The notes under the pieces were generated by a model. That model made no database searches and was not told the origin of the DNA. It saw only the letters and a program-made list of their open reading frames with translations. A stretch of DNA of 64,000 nucleotides, taken from positions 62,001-126,000 of the forward strand of contig JBBRYF010000005.1 of assembly GCA_038237925.1 (NCBI GenBank). The letters run 5' to 3'. Source of the stretch: AC-32 sp038237925 (lineage in GTDB: Bacteria > Actinomycetota > Thermoleophilia > Gaiellales > Gaiellaceae). The translations under genes and the position numbers were made by a program. Each line of letters begins with the position of its first letter. The first letter of the stretch is position 1. Positions 17,076 to 24,981 of this stretch are shown one piece after another.

Positions 17076-17623
17076 CGGGCGCGCGTCTCGCCGATCAGCA
17101 GCGCGACGAAGAGAATCGTCACGCCGACGACGATGAAGCTGTCGGCGAGGTTGAACGCCGGCCAGTAGCGGAGGTCGAGAAAGTCCGTCACGTGCCCGAG
17201 CCGGATGCGGTCGATGAGGTTGGAGGTGGAACCGCCGATGAGGAGGCCGAGGGCGACCGGCAACACCGGGTGCCTCGCCCCGGAGCGGGCGAAGAAGAGG
17301 AGCATCCAGCCGACGGCGAGCGCGGTCAGCGCCGTCACGACCGGGGTCGCGCTGGAGAACAGGCCGAATGCGATCCCGGAGTTCTGGACGTGGTGGATCG
17401 CGAACGGGCCTACGACGTGAACGGACTCGTCGAAGCCGAGCTGCGTCGAGACGACGAGCTTCGTCACCTGGTCGGCCGCGATTGCCGCGATCACGACCGC
17501 CCCGAGCCCCGTCCACTGCGACGCGCGTGCCGCCAGCGAGCGCTCGGCGACGGAGACCGGCGTCAGCGCGTCCGTGCTGGAGCCGACGCGGACGTCGAGC
17601 GTCCGCGGAGCGGGCTCGCTCAC
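17072..17623 (-). CDS. lspA: Signal peptidase II (lipoprotein signal peptidase)
   Basis: A 183-residue membrane aspartyl protease that removes signal peptides from prolipoproteins. Four TM segments are visible. The catalytic Asp residues sit in STSNLIDRIRLGHVTDFLDL and FNLADSFIV; the substrate-binding motif is NSGIAFGLF. A cytoplasmic N-terminal extension of about 40 residues precedes TM1. The GTG start overlaps the DksA-like stop (GTGA). The lipoprotein at 35975-36412 is a natural substrate. Confidence 0.95.
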   Translation of the reverse strand: MSEPAPRTLDVRVGSSTDALTPVSVAERSLAARASQWTGLGAVVIAAIAADQVTKLVVSTQLGFDESVHVVGPFAIHHVQNSGIAFGLFSSATPVVTALTALAVGWMLLFFARSGARHPVLPVALGLLIGGSTSNLIDRIRLGHVTDFLDLRYWPAFNLADSFIVVGVTILFVALLIGETRAR

Positions 17624-17988
17624 CCGCGCTCCTCGCGGCGCTTGCAGTCGATGCACTGGGTCGTCCAGGGCAGCGCCTCGAGCCGTTCGGCGCCGATCGG
17701 CTCCCCGCGATTGGCGCAGACGCCGTACGTGCCGTCCTCGATCCGCTCGAGCGCGGCGTCGATCGCGTCGAGCACGCGCTGCACGTTCTCCTCCAGCGTG
17801 TAGTCGAGCTCGCGGTCGAAGGTCTCGGTGGCGACGTCGCCCGGGTGGTTGTCGCTCTGGATCTCCTGGGTTTCGTCCTCCATCGAGCCGGCGTTCTCGT
17901 GCTGTAGATGGTCGAGCGCCTCCTGCGCGCGCTTCCGCTCGTCGAGCAGCCGCTCGCGGAAGTGCGCGGTGTCGAGCTGCACGCTCAC
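17620..17988 (-). CDS. DksA/TraR-type zinc-finger protein with one Cys replaced
   Basis: A 122-residue protein with a coiled-coil N-terminus (FRERLLDERKRAQEALDHLQ) and a C-terminal C4 zinc-finger region. The finger reads YGVCANRGEPI...TTQCIDCKRR: the second Cys of the first CxxC is Arg, leaving three Cys. DksA-family proteins act in the RNA polymerase secondary channel; actinobacterial members are often annotated as general stress or transcription factors. The first of two GTG codons is used as the start. It sits between divIVA and lspA. Confidence 0.85.
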   Translation of the reverse strand: MSVQLDTAHFRERLLDERKRAQEALDHLQHENAGSMEDETQEIQSDNHPGDVATETFDRELDYTLEENVQRVLDAIDAALERIEDGTYGVCANRGEPIGAERLEALPWTTQCIDCKRREERG

Positions 17989-18052
17989 GATGCACGCCGC
18001 GGCCGCGTGGAGGGCGTCGCCATGGAGCCAGTATAGGTTCGGCCGCCGGGGC

Positions 18053-18481
18053 TCAGGCTGCCTGCGCGTCGGCCTCCGCGTCCTCGACCGCGTCGAGCGC
18101 CGCCTCGAGCAGCGCGCGCACCTTCCGCGCCTCCGCGAGAAGCCGCTCGCGCTCGGTGGCCGCGGCGCGAGTGACCGCTCGCGCCTCCGCATGGGCCTCC
18201 CCCATGAGGAGCTCTGCCTCGCGCTTCGCCTGGTCTTTGAGCTCGTGGGCCGACTTCTCCGCGGAGACCAGCGTCGTGCGCAGGAGCGTCTCCAGATCGC
18301 GGTGCCGTGAGAGCTCGCTCTCGAGCTGCTCGATGCGGTCGGCGAAGTCGGCGCGCTGCCGCCAGACCTCCTCGAACGAGTCGGCGATCTCGGCGATCAG
18401 GTCGTCGACTGGCTTGCGGCGGTAGCCGAGCAGGCCGCGTTTGAGCGTGATGTGGTGAAGCTCCACCGGTGTGATGGTCAT
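18053..18481 (-). CDS. divIVA: DivIVA-domain coiled-coil protein
   Basis: A 142-residue protein. The N-terminal DivIVA membrane-binding motif reads ITPVELHHITLKRGLLGYRR followed by KPVDDLIAEIADSFEEVW. The rest is a continuous coiled coil rich in Glu, Arg and Ala. DivIVA/Wag31 proteins mark poles and septa and organise peptidoglycan synthesis. This one is short compared with Wag31. The ATG lies 10 bp after the yggT stop; the context with sepF and yggT is the classic post-ftsZ arrangement. Confidence 0.9.
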   Translation of the reverse strand: MTITPVELHHITLKRGLLGYRRKPVDDLIAEIADSFEEVWRQRADFADRIEQLESELSRHRDLETLLRTTLVSAEKSAHELKDQAKREAELLMGEAHAEARAVTRAAATERERLLAEARKVRALLEAALDAVEDAEADAQAA

Positions 18482-18491
18482 GACGTCCTCC

Positions 18492-18794
18492 TCAGGTGAA
18501 GTGGGCAAAGAGCGCGTCGACGACGCGCATCAGCGCAATGAGCGCGAGCATGGCCACCACTGGCGAGAGGTCGAGCGGGCCGAACGGCGGCAGGATCCGC
18601 CGGAAGAACCGCAGATAGGGCTCGCAGACGTCCCGCAGGAAGTCCGAGATCCGACGCACCCAGACCGTGTAGGGCAACCGAACCCAGGACGTCAGCACGT
18701 ACACGAAGATCAGCAGGATGTAGACCCACAGAAACGTGTCGATCAACGTGTTCGCCGTCGAGGCGGCGTTCGCGAGCAGCGCAAGCGTGGCCAT
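18492..18794 (-). CDS. yggT: YggT-family membrane protein
   Basis: A 100-residue protein with two TM segments (about 13-38 and 70-95) separated by the conserved loop ISDFLRDVCEPYLRFFRRILPPFGPLD. YggT proteins lie beside sepF and divIVA in many Gram-positive genomes and are linked to division and osmotic tolerance; the biochemical role is unknown. Confidence 0.92.
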   Translation of the reverse strand: MATLALLANAASTANTLIDTFLWVYILLIFVYVLTSWVRLPYTVWVRRISDFLRDVCEPYLRFFRRILPPFGPLDLSPVVAMLALIALMRVVDALFAHFT

Positions 18795-18836
18795 CAGGCT
18801 TGACTTCGGGCCACGGTGACGGACTCCTCGCCGGAA

Positions 18837-18863
18837 ACGGACGAGCGGGCAGAGCCCGCACGT
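18837..18863 (-). terminator. GC-rich hairpin between sepF and yggT
   Basis: A 7-bp stem GCGGGC(C)/(G)GCCCGC with a 3-nt loop, flanked by a second inverted pair GGAC/GTCC. It falls in the 96-bp gap after sepF. There is no T tract, so it may be a partial terminator or mRNA end rather than a strong one. Confidence 0.3.
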
Positions 18864-18890
18864 CCTCTCAGCGGCACCGACAAGCGGCGC

Positions 18891-19457
18891 CTAGGCCTGG
18901 TTGAAGAAGCCGCGCTCGAGCAGCCGAGCCCGCTCCTCGGCCGAGACCTGCACGTTCCGCGGCGTGAGGAGGAAGACCTTGTCGGCGACGCGCTGCATGC
19001 CGCCGTCGAGGGCGTATGTGAGCCCGCTCGTAAAGTCGATCAGCCGCTTCGAGAGCTCCTGGTCGGCGCCTTGCAGGTTGAGGATCACGGGGATCCCGTC
19101 CTTGAACTTGTCCGCGATCTGCTGCGCGTCGTTGAAGCTGCGCGGCACGACGAGGTGCACCTGCACCGACGGGACCGCCCGCATCGGTGCAGACGGCACC
19201 TCCTGGGAGGAGCGACGGCTGCTGCCTCGCGGCCGCAGGACCGCGGTTCGCGGCGCCGACTCCTCGGGATCGGGGTCGGTCCAATCGTCAAAATCCTGCT
19301 GGCGTCCCCTCGGCGTGAGCCGTCGCACGTTCGGGCGCTCGCTGTAGGTGCGCTCGAGATCCTCCTCGGTGAGGTACCCGTCCTCGTCCCAGTCCTCGTC
19401 CTCCTCGGCGATGCCGAAGTAGACGAGCGTTCGGTTCCAAACGTCTGCAAATCCCAT
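18891..19457 (-). CDS. sepF: Cell division protein SepF
   Basis: A 188-residue protein. The N-terminal amphipathic helix (MGFADVWNRTLVYFGI) binds membrane. An acidic and Arg-rich linker of about 80 residues follows, then the compact SepF core (VHLVVPRSFNDAQQIADKF ... GVPVILNLQG-like segment reads GIPVILNLQGADQELSKRL). It anchors FtsZ to the membrane in bacteria lacking FtsA. It follows yggS by 12 bp. Confidence 0.95.
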   Translation of the reverse strand: MGFADVWNRTLVYFGIAEEDEDWDEDGYLTEEDLERTYSERPNVRRLTPRGRQQDFDDWTDPDPEESAPRTAVLRPRGSSRRSSQEVPSAPMRAVPSVQVHLVVPRSFNDAQQIADKFKDGIPVILNLQGADQELSKRLIDFTSGLTYALDGGMQRVADKVFLLTPRNVQVSAEERARLLERGFFNQA

Positions 19458-19469
19458 GATTTAAGGATG

Positions 19470-20048
19470 TTACCCCGCGTACAGAACGGATCCCAGCCGC
19501 ACCATCGTCGCGCCTTCGTCGGCGGCCACCCGGTAGTCCTGGCTTGTTCCCATCGACAGCTCGCGCAGGCCGTAGCGCTCGCCGAGCTCCCGCAGGCGGC
19601 GGAAGTAGGGACGTGACTCTTCGGGATCGGCTGCGGCCGGTGGCATCGTCATCAGCCCGACCACGTTCTCGTACAGACGTAGGAACTCCTCCAGCTCACG
19701 CTCCGGGATCCCGGACTTGGACGACTCGCCGGAGAGGTTTACCTCGACGAGCGCGGGGATCTCCAGACGCTTCGCCGCCGACTCGCTCGCCAGCGAGTGA
19801 CAGAGCTCGCACAGCTCGTTCACGGTCTTCGCCTTCCGGCTCTGCAGGTGGCCGATGAAGTGCCAGCGGAACGCATCGCCGTGACGGGCGTGCTTGGCCT
19901 CGAGGTCCTGCGCGCGGTTCTCGCCGACCACCTCGATCCCGGCCTCGGCCAGCATGCCGAGATCGTGGACCGCCACGTACTTGGTCGCCGCGACGATCGT
20001 GATCTCGGCGCCGACTTCCCCGCGGATCCGCTCGTAGTTGGCCCGGAT
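19470..20048 (-). CDS. yggS: YggS-family PLP-binding protein, start codon unclear
   Basis: About 192 residues of the PLP homeostasis protein family, a single-domain alanine-racemase-like TIM barrel. Supporting motifs are GIEVVGENRAQDLEAK, WHFIGHLQSRK, VEVNLSGESSKSGI and LSMGTSQDYRVAADEGATMVRLG. The PLP Lys should be that of VAATKYVAV, which lies just upstream of the first in-frame GTG (19976). Starting there would lose the cofactor Lys. No ATG, GTG or TTG is available between it and an in-frame stop. I set the start at an ATC (20048), right after the pgeF stop, as the least bad choice. Confidence 0.85.
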   Translation of the reverse strand: MRANYERIRGEVGAEITIVAATKYVAVHDLGMLAEAGIEVVGENRAQDLEAKHARHGDAFRWHFIGHLQSRKAKTVNELCELCHSLASESAAKRLEIPALVEVNLSGESSKSGIPERELEEFLRLYENVVGLMTMPPAAADPEESRPYFRRLRELGERYGLRELSMGTSQDYRVAADEGATMVRLGSVLYAG

Positions 20049-20052
20049 GCTC

Positions 20053-20757
20053 TCAGGGGACGAGGCCGATCACCCCTTGGCGGCCCGTGACGCCGTCATC
20101 CCGGCGGTGCGAGAAGAACCAGTCTGGGGTGCAGGCCGTGCAGATGTCGATGCGGTCGACGCGGACGCAGCCGGCCGCGCGTAGGGCCCGCTCGGCGGAG
20201 GCCCAGAGGTCGAGCTTGCCGTCGCGGACGACGTCGAGGCCGAAGGCGCGGCGAAAGGGCGCCGCCACCTCCTCGCCGACCTCGTAGCAGCACGGGCCGA
20301 TCCCGGGCCCGACGACTGCGGAGACGAGGCCGCCCCCGAGCGCTGTCACGCCCGAGTGCGCGATGCCGCCTAGCAGGCCGCGCCAGCCGGCGTGGAGAAC
20401 GGCGAGAGCGGGCCGGCCGCCGTTCGCCCGCGCGACGGCGATCGGGAGGCAGTCGGCGGCAAGCGCGAGCAGCGGCAGTCCTCGTTCCTCGGTCCAGAGG
20501 CCGTCGCCACGCTCACCGCGTGAGCCGGGTCGGGCGCGCAGCACGTCGGTCGAGTGGTGCTGGTAGTTCATCGTGAGCGCGCCGAGGTCGGCGCCGACCT
20601 CGGCGCAGAGGCGGCGCCGGTTCTCGTCCACACGCTCGGCCTGGTCGGCGGTCGCGCGGCCGAGGTTCAGCGACGCGAACGGCCCCTCGCTGACTCCGCC
20701 TTTGCGCGTCGAGAAGACCACCTCGTACGGCCCGGGTGCGTCGTCCCAGCGGATCAT
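20053..20757 (-). CDS. pgeF: PgeF/YfiH-family purine nucleoside phosphorylase (former laccase-domain protein)
   Basis: A 234-residue protein of the DUF152/YfiH family. It shows the conserved LALAADCLPIAVA, LHAGWRGLLGG and IGPCCYEVGEEV segments that carry the zinc-binding His and Cys. Family members cleave adenosine and inosine, or correct misincorporated L-Ser in muropeptides. It overlaps cca by 4 bp at its start and sits between it and yggS in a division-gene cluster. Confidence 0.93.
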   Translation of the reverse strand: MIRWDDAPGPYEVVFSTRKGGVSEGPFASLNLGRATADQAERVDENRRRLCAEVGADLGALTMNYQHHSTDVLRARPGSRGERGDGLWTEERGLPLLALAADCLPIAVARANGGRPALAVLHAGWRGLLGGIAHSGVTALGGGLVSAVVGPGIGPCCYEVGEEVAAPFRRAFGLDVVRDGKLDLWASAERALRAAGCVRVDRIDICTACTPDWFFSHRRDDGVTGRQGVIGLVP

Positions 20758-22013
20758 CCGGCGATCAGCTCCCTGGCGGCGGCAAGTTCCGAGTCGCGGC
20801 CGTCGAGCTCGCCGTTCAGCTTCCGTCGGCGGAGCTCGGCGAGCACCTCCCCCACGCGCGGCGACTCCGCGAGGCCGAGGTCGGCCAGGTCGGAACCGCT
20901 CACCTCGAGGTGGACGTCGCGCAGCCGCGTGAAGTACGCGTGCAGCTGTGGCAGGTCGGCGAGCGCCAGCGCGAAGAGCGGCGCGTCTGGAGGGTACGGG
21001 TCGGCGAGCGCGACGACGTCGGCGGGCTTCAGCTCCGGGCTGAGCTGCTCCGCGAGCCGCGGCCCGGTGGCGGCGGCAGCCTGGATCGCCTCTGCGTCGT
21101 GGCGCCGCAACTTCAGCTGCTGCAGCCAGTCACCGGCTTCCTCCGGAGGCAGCTTGCGCGCGAGCGCGGCGAGCCCGAGCCGCCACGACGGAACCCCGAG
21201 GCCGTAACGATCGCGGAGCTCGACGAGCCGGCGCACGAGGGTGACAGCCGCTTCGTCGGCGGCCAAGTGCGGGTGGATCGCACGATCGGCCTCGAGCTCG
21301 CCGAGTCGGAGGATCGCGTGCTCGACGTCACCCTCGTCGAGGAGCTCAACCAGCTCGTCACGCACTCGCGCAGGGGAGACTTCAGCGAGCATCCCCGACT
21401 CGATCGCCTGTCGCGCGAGCGCCAGGGTGTGGTCGTCCATCCGGAAGCCGTGACGGTTCTCGTAGCGCACGGCGCGAAAGATCCGCGTGGGGTCGTCCTC
21501 GAACGACCGGTCGTGGAGCACGCGGATCGTTCGGGTACCGAGGTCCTGCCGGCCGTGGAAGGGATCGATGAGGCGCCCGAAGTCGCCACCTCCGAGCGAG
21601 ACCGCCATCGCGTTGACCGTGAAGTCGCGGCGAAAGAGGTCGTCCGTGATCGAGGCGCTCTCGACCCTGGGTAGCGCCCCCGGCACGTCGTACTGCTCCT
21701 TCCGGGCGGTGACGACGTCCACGCGCCCGTTCTCGCCGTAGAGAACGACCGCAGTGCCGAACGTCTCGTGCGGCTGGACCCGGCCGGAGAGCCTCGCGGC
21801 GAGCGCGCGTGCGAACGCGATCGCGTCTCCCTCGACGGCGATGTCGACGTCGAGGCTCTGCTCTCCCAGCAGGATGTCGCGGACCGTCCCCCCGACCAGG
21901 TAGACGCCTGCGAACGGCGCCGAGACGGCAGCGACGTTGTCGAACACGGGCTGCAGCCGCTCGAGGCGGGCGAGCTCGCCCCTCAGGTCGATTTCGTCGT
22001 TCATTCCTTCCAT
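20754..22013 (-). CDS. cca: tRNA nucleotidyltransferase (CCA-adding enzyme family)
   Basis: A 419-residue class II nucleotidyltransferase. The catalytic palm reads VYLVGGTVRDILLGEQSLDVDIAVEGD, with GG and the DxD pair. RRDFTVNAMA and EDDPTRIFRAVRY form the nucleotide and fold signatures. The second half is helical, as in CCA enzymes or poly(A) polymerases. As tRNA-Pro here lacks an encoded CCA, the enzyme is needed for tRNA maturation. Confidence 0.93.
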   Translation of the reverse strand: MEGMNDEIDLRGELARLERLQPVFDNVAAVSAPFAGVYLVGGTVRDILLGEQSLDVDIAVEGDAIAFARALAARLSGRVQPHETFGTAVVLYGENGRVDVVTARKEQYDVPGALPRVESASITDDLFRRDFTVNAMAVSLGGGDFGRLIDPFHGRQDLGTRTIRVLHDRSFEDDPTRIFRAVRYENRHGFRMDDHTLALARQAIESGMLAEVSPARVRDELVELLDEGDVEHAILRLGELEADRAIHPHLAADEAAVTLVRRLVELRDRYGLGVPSWRLGLAALARKLPPEEAGDWLQQLKLRRHDAEAIQAAAATGPRLAEQLSPELKPADVVALADPYPPDAPLFALALADLPQLHAYFTRLRDVHLEVSGSDLADLGLAESPRVGEVLAELRRRKLNGELDGRDSELAAARELIAG

Positions 22014-22062
22014 TCTGCCTCGGCGCCCGGCAGAAAGCGGCGCAATTCCGGCACATCCCCGG

Positions 22063-22125
22063 CACAGACACGTGTGCTCCCCCGGCTTATGATCGCCTTG
22101 GGGAGGAGGCCGGGCGAACCGTACT
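22063..22125 (+). repeat. 63-bp intergenic repeat, copy A
   Basis: This 63-bp stretch aligns without gaps to 50607-50669 with 56 identical bases. It begins CACAGACACGTG and contains a -10-like TATGAT 13 nt later. The 3' half (GATCGCCTTGGGGAGGAGG and the next 12 bases) is invariant. It lies between the end of ridA and the start of cca. It may be a promoter with the first bases of a short transcript, or a dispersed repeat. Confidence 0.7.
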
Positions 22126-22142
22126 CAGACCACGACGCGACG

Positions 22143-22535
22143 TCAGCCGGCGAGGGCGATCGCCTCGATCTCGACCTTTGCGCCCGACGGGAGCGCCGAG
22201 ACCTCGATCGTCGCGCGCGCCGGCGGGCGGTCACCAACATGCCGCGCGTAGACCTCGTTCATCTCGGCGAAATCGCCGAGATCGGTGAGGAAGACCGTCG
22301 TCTTCACCATCCGGTCGAGGCTGCTGCCGGCCTCCTCGAGAATCGCGCGCAGGTTGGCGAAGACCTGCTCTGTCTGCTCGCCGATCGTCTCGCCCACGAT
22401 CTCGGCGTGATCGGGCCGCAGCGCGAGCTGGCCGGAGACGAACACGAGCCCCGCCGCGCTGATCGCCTGCGAGTACGGCGCGCCCTGGAACGGTGCCGGC
22501 GCCGCCTCGGTGCGAACAACTGACTTCCCCGCCAT
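22143..22535 (-). CDS. ridA: RidA-family enamine/imine deaminase
   Basis: A 130-residue protein of the YjgF/YER057c/UK114 family. The segments PYSQAISAAGLVFVSGQLAL, NLRAILEEAGSSLDRMVK and a final beta strand are typical. The Arg that binds the imine carboxylate is in RPPARATIEV. RidA hydrolyses reactive 2-aminoacrylate and related imines from PLP enzymes. Its ATG shares a base with the stop of the hisB-like gene. Confidence 0.94.
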   Translation of the reverse strand: MAGKSVVRTEAAPAPFQGAPYSQAISAAGLVFVSGQLALRPDHAEIVGETIGEQTEQVFANLRAILEEAGSSLDRMVKTTVFLTDLGDFAEMNEVYARHVGDRPPARATIEVSALPSGAKVEIEAIALAG

Positions 22536-23077
22536 CACTCCTCCCTTCGCCGCTGACGGCAGCTCTGCGCGAGAGCCACCCCCAGCGCCTTGAAGATCGC
22601 CTCGAGGACGTGCTCCGGATCCGATCCCTCCATCAGCCGGACATGCAAGGTGAGCCCCGCGCCCTCCGCCAACTCGCGCAGGAACGTCGCCACGATGTCG
22701 CGCGCGAGGCCCGCGACGCGCGCATCGGTGAGATCGACGTTCGAGACCACGAGCGGCCGGCCGGACACCTCGAGCACGACGTGCGCGAGCGCCTCGTCGG
22801 CAGGCACGACCGCCGAGCCGTGCCGCCGGGTGCCCTCCACCTCGAATGCGCTCGCGAGAGCCTGCCCCAGCGCTCGACCGGCAGCGGCGACCTCCGCCTC
22901 GGCATCGCCGGGCGCGATCTCCAGTGCGAGATCGAACGACGCGTACTGCGCCAGGAGCACAAGCAAGTGGTCGAGTACCGGTACTCCGGTCGCGACGGCC
23001 GCCTCCCCGTGGCCCGCGACGTCGACCCGCGCGTGCAGCCTCCCTGCCTCTTCGGCCTGGCCGAGCCGGCGAGCCAC
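22535..23077 (-). CDS. HisB-like protein lacking the catalytic histidine pairs
   Basis: A 180-residue protein with the imidazoleglycerol-phosphate dehydratase fold: VLDHLLVLLAQYASFDLAL, GRALGQALASAF, PADEALAHVVLEVSGRPLVV and EAIFKALGVALAQ all align with HisB. The DDHHTVED metal motif is replaced by an acidic, Ala-rich stretch (GDAEAEVAAAG), and the second HHxxE site retains one His (DPEHVLEA). Dehydratase activity as known is therefore unlikely. It is not near other his genes; it sits between murA (TAGTG overlap) and ridA. It may be a decayed paralogue or one with a new function. Confidence 0.75.
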   Translation of the reverse strand: MARRLGQAEEAGRLHARVDVAGHGEAAVATGVPVLDHLLVLLAQYASFDLALEIAPGDAEAEVAAAGRALGQALASAFEVEGTRRHGSAVVPADEALAHVVLEVSGRPLVVSNVDLTDARVAGLARDIVATFLRELAEGAGLTLHVRLMEGSDPEHVLEAIFKALGVALAQSCRQRRREE

Positions 23078-24387
23078 TAGGCCTCGATGCGCTCGATCTG
23101 CGCGCCCAGCGACCGGAGGCGCTCGTCGATCCGCTCGTAGCCACGGTCGATCTCGCCGATGTTCCCGATCGTCGACGTGCCCTCGGCACAGAGAGCGGCA
23201 AGCAGCATCGCCATCCCGGCCCTGATGTCGGGGCTCGACATCTGCTGGCCGTAGAGCTTCGCCGGCCCGGTCACGACCGCGCGGTGCGGATCGCAGAGAA
23301 CGATCCGCGCGCCCATCGAGACGAGCTTGTCGACGAAGAACAGGCGGCTCTCGAACATCTTCTCGAAGATCAGCACGGTTCCCTGCGCTTGCGTCGCGAC
23401 GATCAACGCGATCGAGGTCAGGTCGGCGGGGAACGCAGGCCATGGACCGTCCTCGACCTTCGGGATCTGCCCGCCAAGGTCGTCCTGGATCACCAATCCC
23501 TGGTCGGGGGGCACGCGCAGGTTCGTGCCCTCGACCTCGACCTTGACGCCCAGCCGCTCGAAGGTCGGCAGGATCGATGCGAGGTCCTTCGGCTCGACCC
23601 CTTCGATCGTGACGTCGCCGCCGGTGACAGCGGCGAGGCCGATGAAGCTCCCGACCTCGATGTGCTCAGGGCCGATACGCCACTCTCCGCCTCCGAGGAC
23701 ATCGACGCCCCGAATACGCAAGACGTTCGATTCGATCCCCTCGATCTCGGCGCCCAGCGAGACGAGGAAGCGGCAGAGGTCCTGGATGTGCGGCTCGCAG
23801 GCGGCGTTGCCGATTACGGTTTCGCCCGGGGTCAGTGACGCCGCCATGACGGCGTTCTCGGTGGCCATCACGCTCGCCTCGTCCAGGAAGATGTGCTTGC
23901 CGCGCAGGCCCTCGGTCCGCAGCTCGAAGCGCTCGCCGATCTCGACCTCTGCGCCGAGCTCGGCGAAGGCGTGGATGTGCGGGTCGAGCCGGCGCCGCCC
24001 GATCACGTCGCCGCCGGGAGGCGGGACGCTCGCGCGGCCGCGGCGGGCGAGCAGCGGGCCCGCAAGCAGGAACGAGGCGCGGATGCGGCTCGCGAGCTCG
24101 TGGTCGAGCTCGTGCGAGGAGAGACCGGCTGCGTGGACGCGGACCTCATTCTCGCCCGTCCACTCCGCGTCGGCTCCGAGCGCAGAGATCAGCGCGATCA
24201 TCGTCTCGACATCGCGGATGTGAGGAACGTTGTGCAGCACGACCGGCTCGCTCGTCAACAGGCACGCGGCCAGGATCGGCAGCGCGCCGTTCTTGTTGCC
24301 GGCGGCGGTGACGCGGCCGTTCAGGGGGCGCCCGCCCTCGATAACGAAGGACTCGGCGAGCGCGTCTGTGACGGCGGTCTGGGCCAT
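23077..24387 (-). CDS. murA: UDP-N-acetylglucosamine 1-carboxyvinyltransferase, Asp-type
   Basis: A 436-residue enolpyruvyl transferase of the first committed peptidoglycan step. Diagnostic motifs are VTAAGNKNGALPILAACLL and GCDLRAG-type C-terminal repeats (SSPDIRAGMAMLLAALCAEG). The loop residue that is Cys115 in E. coli is Asp here (PPPGGDVIGRRRLDPH, about residue 127). The Asp form is active but not alkylated by fosfomycin in mycobacteria and chlamydiae. The ATG lies 17 nt after a shared -10 element. Confidence 0.95.
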   Translation of the reverse strand: MAQTAVTDALAESFVIEGGRPLNGRVTAAGNKNGALPILAACLLTSEPVVLHNVPHIRDVETMIALISALGADAEWTGENEVRVHAAGLSSHELDHELASRIRASFLLAGPLLARRGRASVPPPGGDVIGRRRLDPHIHAFAELGAEVEIGERFELRTEGLRGKHIFLDEASVMATENAVMAASLTPGETVIGNAACEPHIQDLCRFLVSLGAEIEGIESNVLRIRGVDVLGGGEWRIGPEHIEVGSFIGLAAVTGGDVTIEGVEPKDLASILPTFERLGVKVEVEGTNLRVPPDQGLVIQDDLGGQIPKVEDGPWPAFPADLTSIALIVATQAQGTVLIFEKMFESRLFFVDKLVSMGARIVLCDPHRAVVTGPAKLYGQQMSSPDIRAGMAMLLAALCAEGTSTIGNIGEIDRGYERIDERLRSLGAQIERIEA

Positions 24388-24397
24388 GCCGAGGGGC

Positions 24398-24404
24398 TAT
24401 CGTA
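24398..24404. promoter_or_regulatory. Symmetrical -10 (TATCGTA) shared by murA and the HD gene
   Basis: The 9-bp palindrome CTATCGTAG gives TATCGT for the plus-strand HD gene (GTG 14 nt after its first T) and TACGAT for murA (ATG 17 nt after its first T). The whole gap between the two starts is only 24 bp. Confidence 0.6.
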
Positions 24405-24411
24405 GCCCTCC

Positions 24412-24981
24412 GTGGAAGCGACTCGTACACAGGCCTGGCAGACGCTGAATCGCTACACCAAGAGCGAGGCGCTGCTGCGCCACGCGCTGGCCGTCGAGGC
24501 GGCGGTCGGCGCCTATGCGCGCCGCTTCGGCGAGGACGAGGAGCTGTGGCGCGCGACGGCGCTGCTGCACGACTTCGACTACGAGATGCACCCCACGCTC
24601 GACAAGCATCCGCAGGACGGCGCACCGATCCTGCGCGAGGAGGGCTGGCCCGACGAGGTCGTCGACGGAGTCCTCTCGCACGCCTCGCACCTCGGGCTGC
24701 CACGCGACACGCCGCTGAAGAAGACGCTCTTCGCCTGCGACGAGCTGGCGGGCTTCGTCCACGCCTGCGGGCTCGTGCGGCCGGACGGGATCGCGACCCT
24801 CGAGCCGAAATCGGTCAAGAAGAAGCTGAAGCAGCCGTCCTTCGCGGCGGGCGTGAACCGCCAGGATGTCTACGAGGGCGCGGAGGAACTCGGCGTCGAG
24901 CTCGACGAGCACATCGCGTTCGTGATCGAGGCGATGCGGCCGATCGCGAGCGAGCTCGGGCTACGGCAGAGCGCCGACTAG
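24412..24981 (+). CDS. HD-domain hydrolase
   Basis: A 189-residue metal-dependent phosphohydrolase. The HD motif appears as RHALAVEAA ... ATALLHDFDYEMHPT, with later His and Asp ligands in LSHASHLGL and FACDELAGFV. This arrangement (HD domain with KKLKQPSFAAGVNR near the C-terminus) is typical of small stand-alone HD proteins found widely in bacteria; the substrate is not known. The GTG is nearly leaderless. The last 21 bp overlap the convergent aminotransferase gene. Confidence 0.88.
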   Translation: MEATRTQAWQTLNRYTKSEALLRHALAVEAAVGAYARRFGEDEELWRATALLHDFDYEMHPTLDKHPQDGAPILREEGWPDEVVDGVLSHASHLGLPRDTPLKKTLFACDELAGFVHACGLVRPDGIATLEPKSVKKKLKQPSFAAGVNRQDVYEGAEELGVELDEHIAFVIEAMRPIASELGLRQSAD

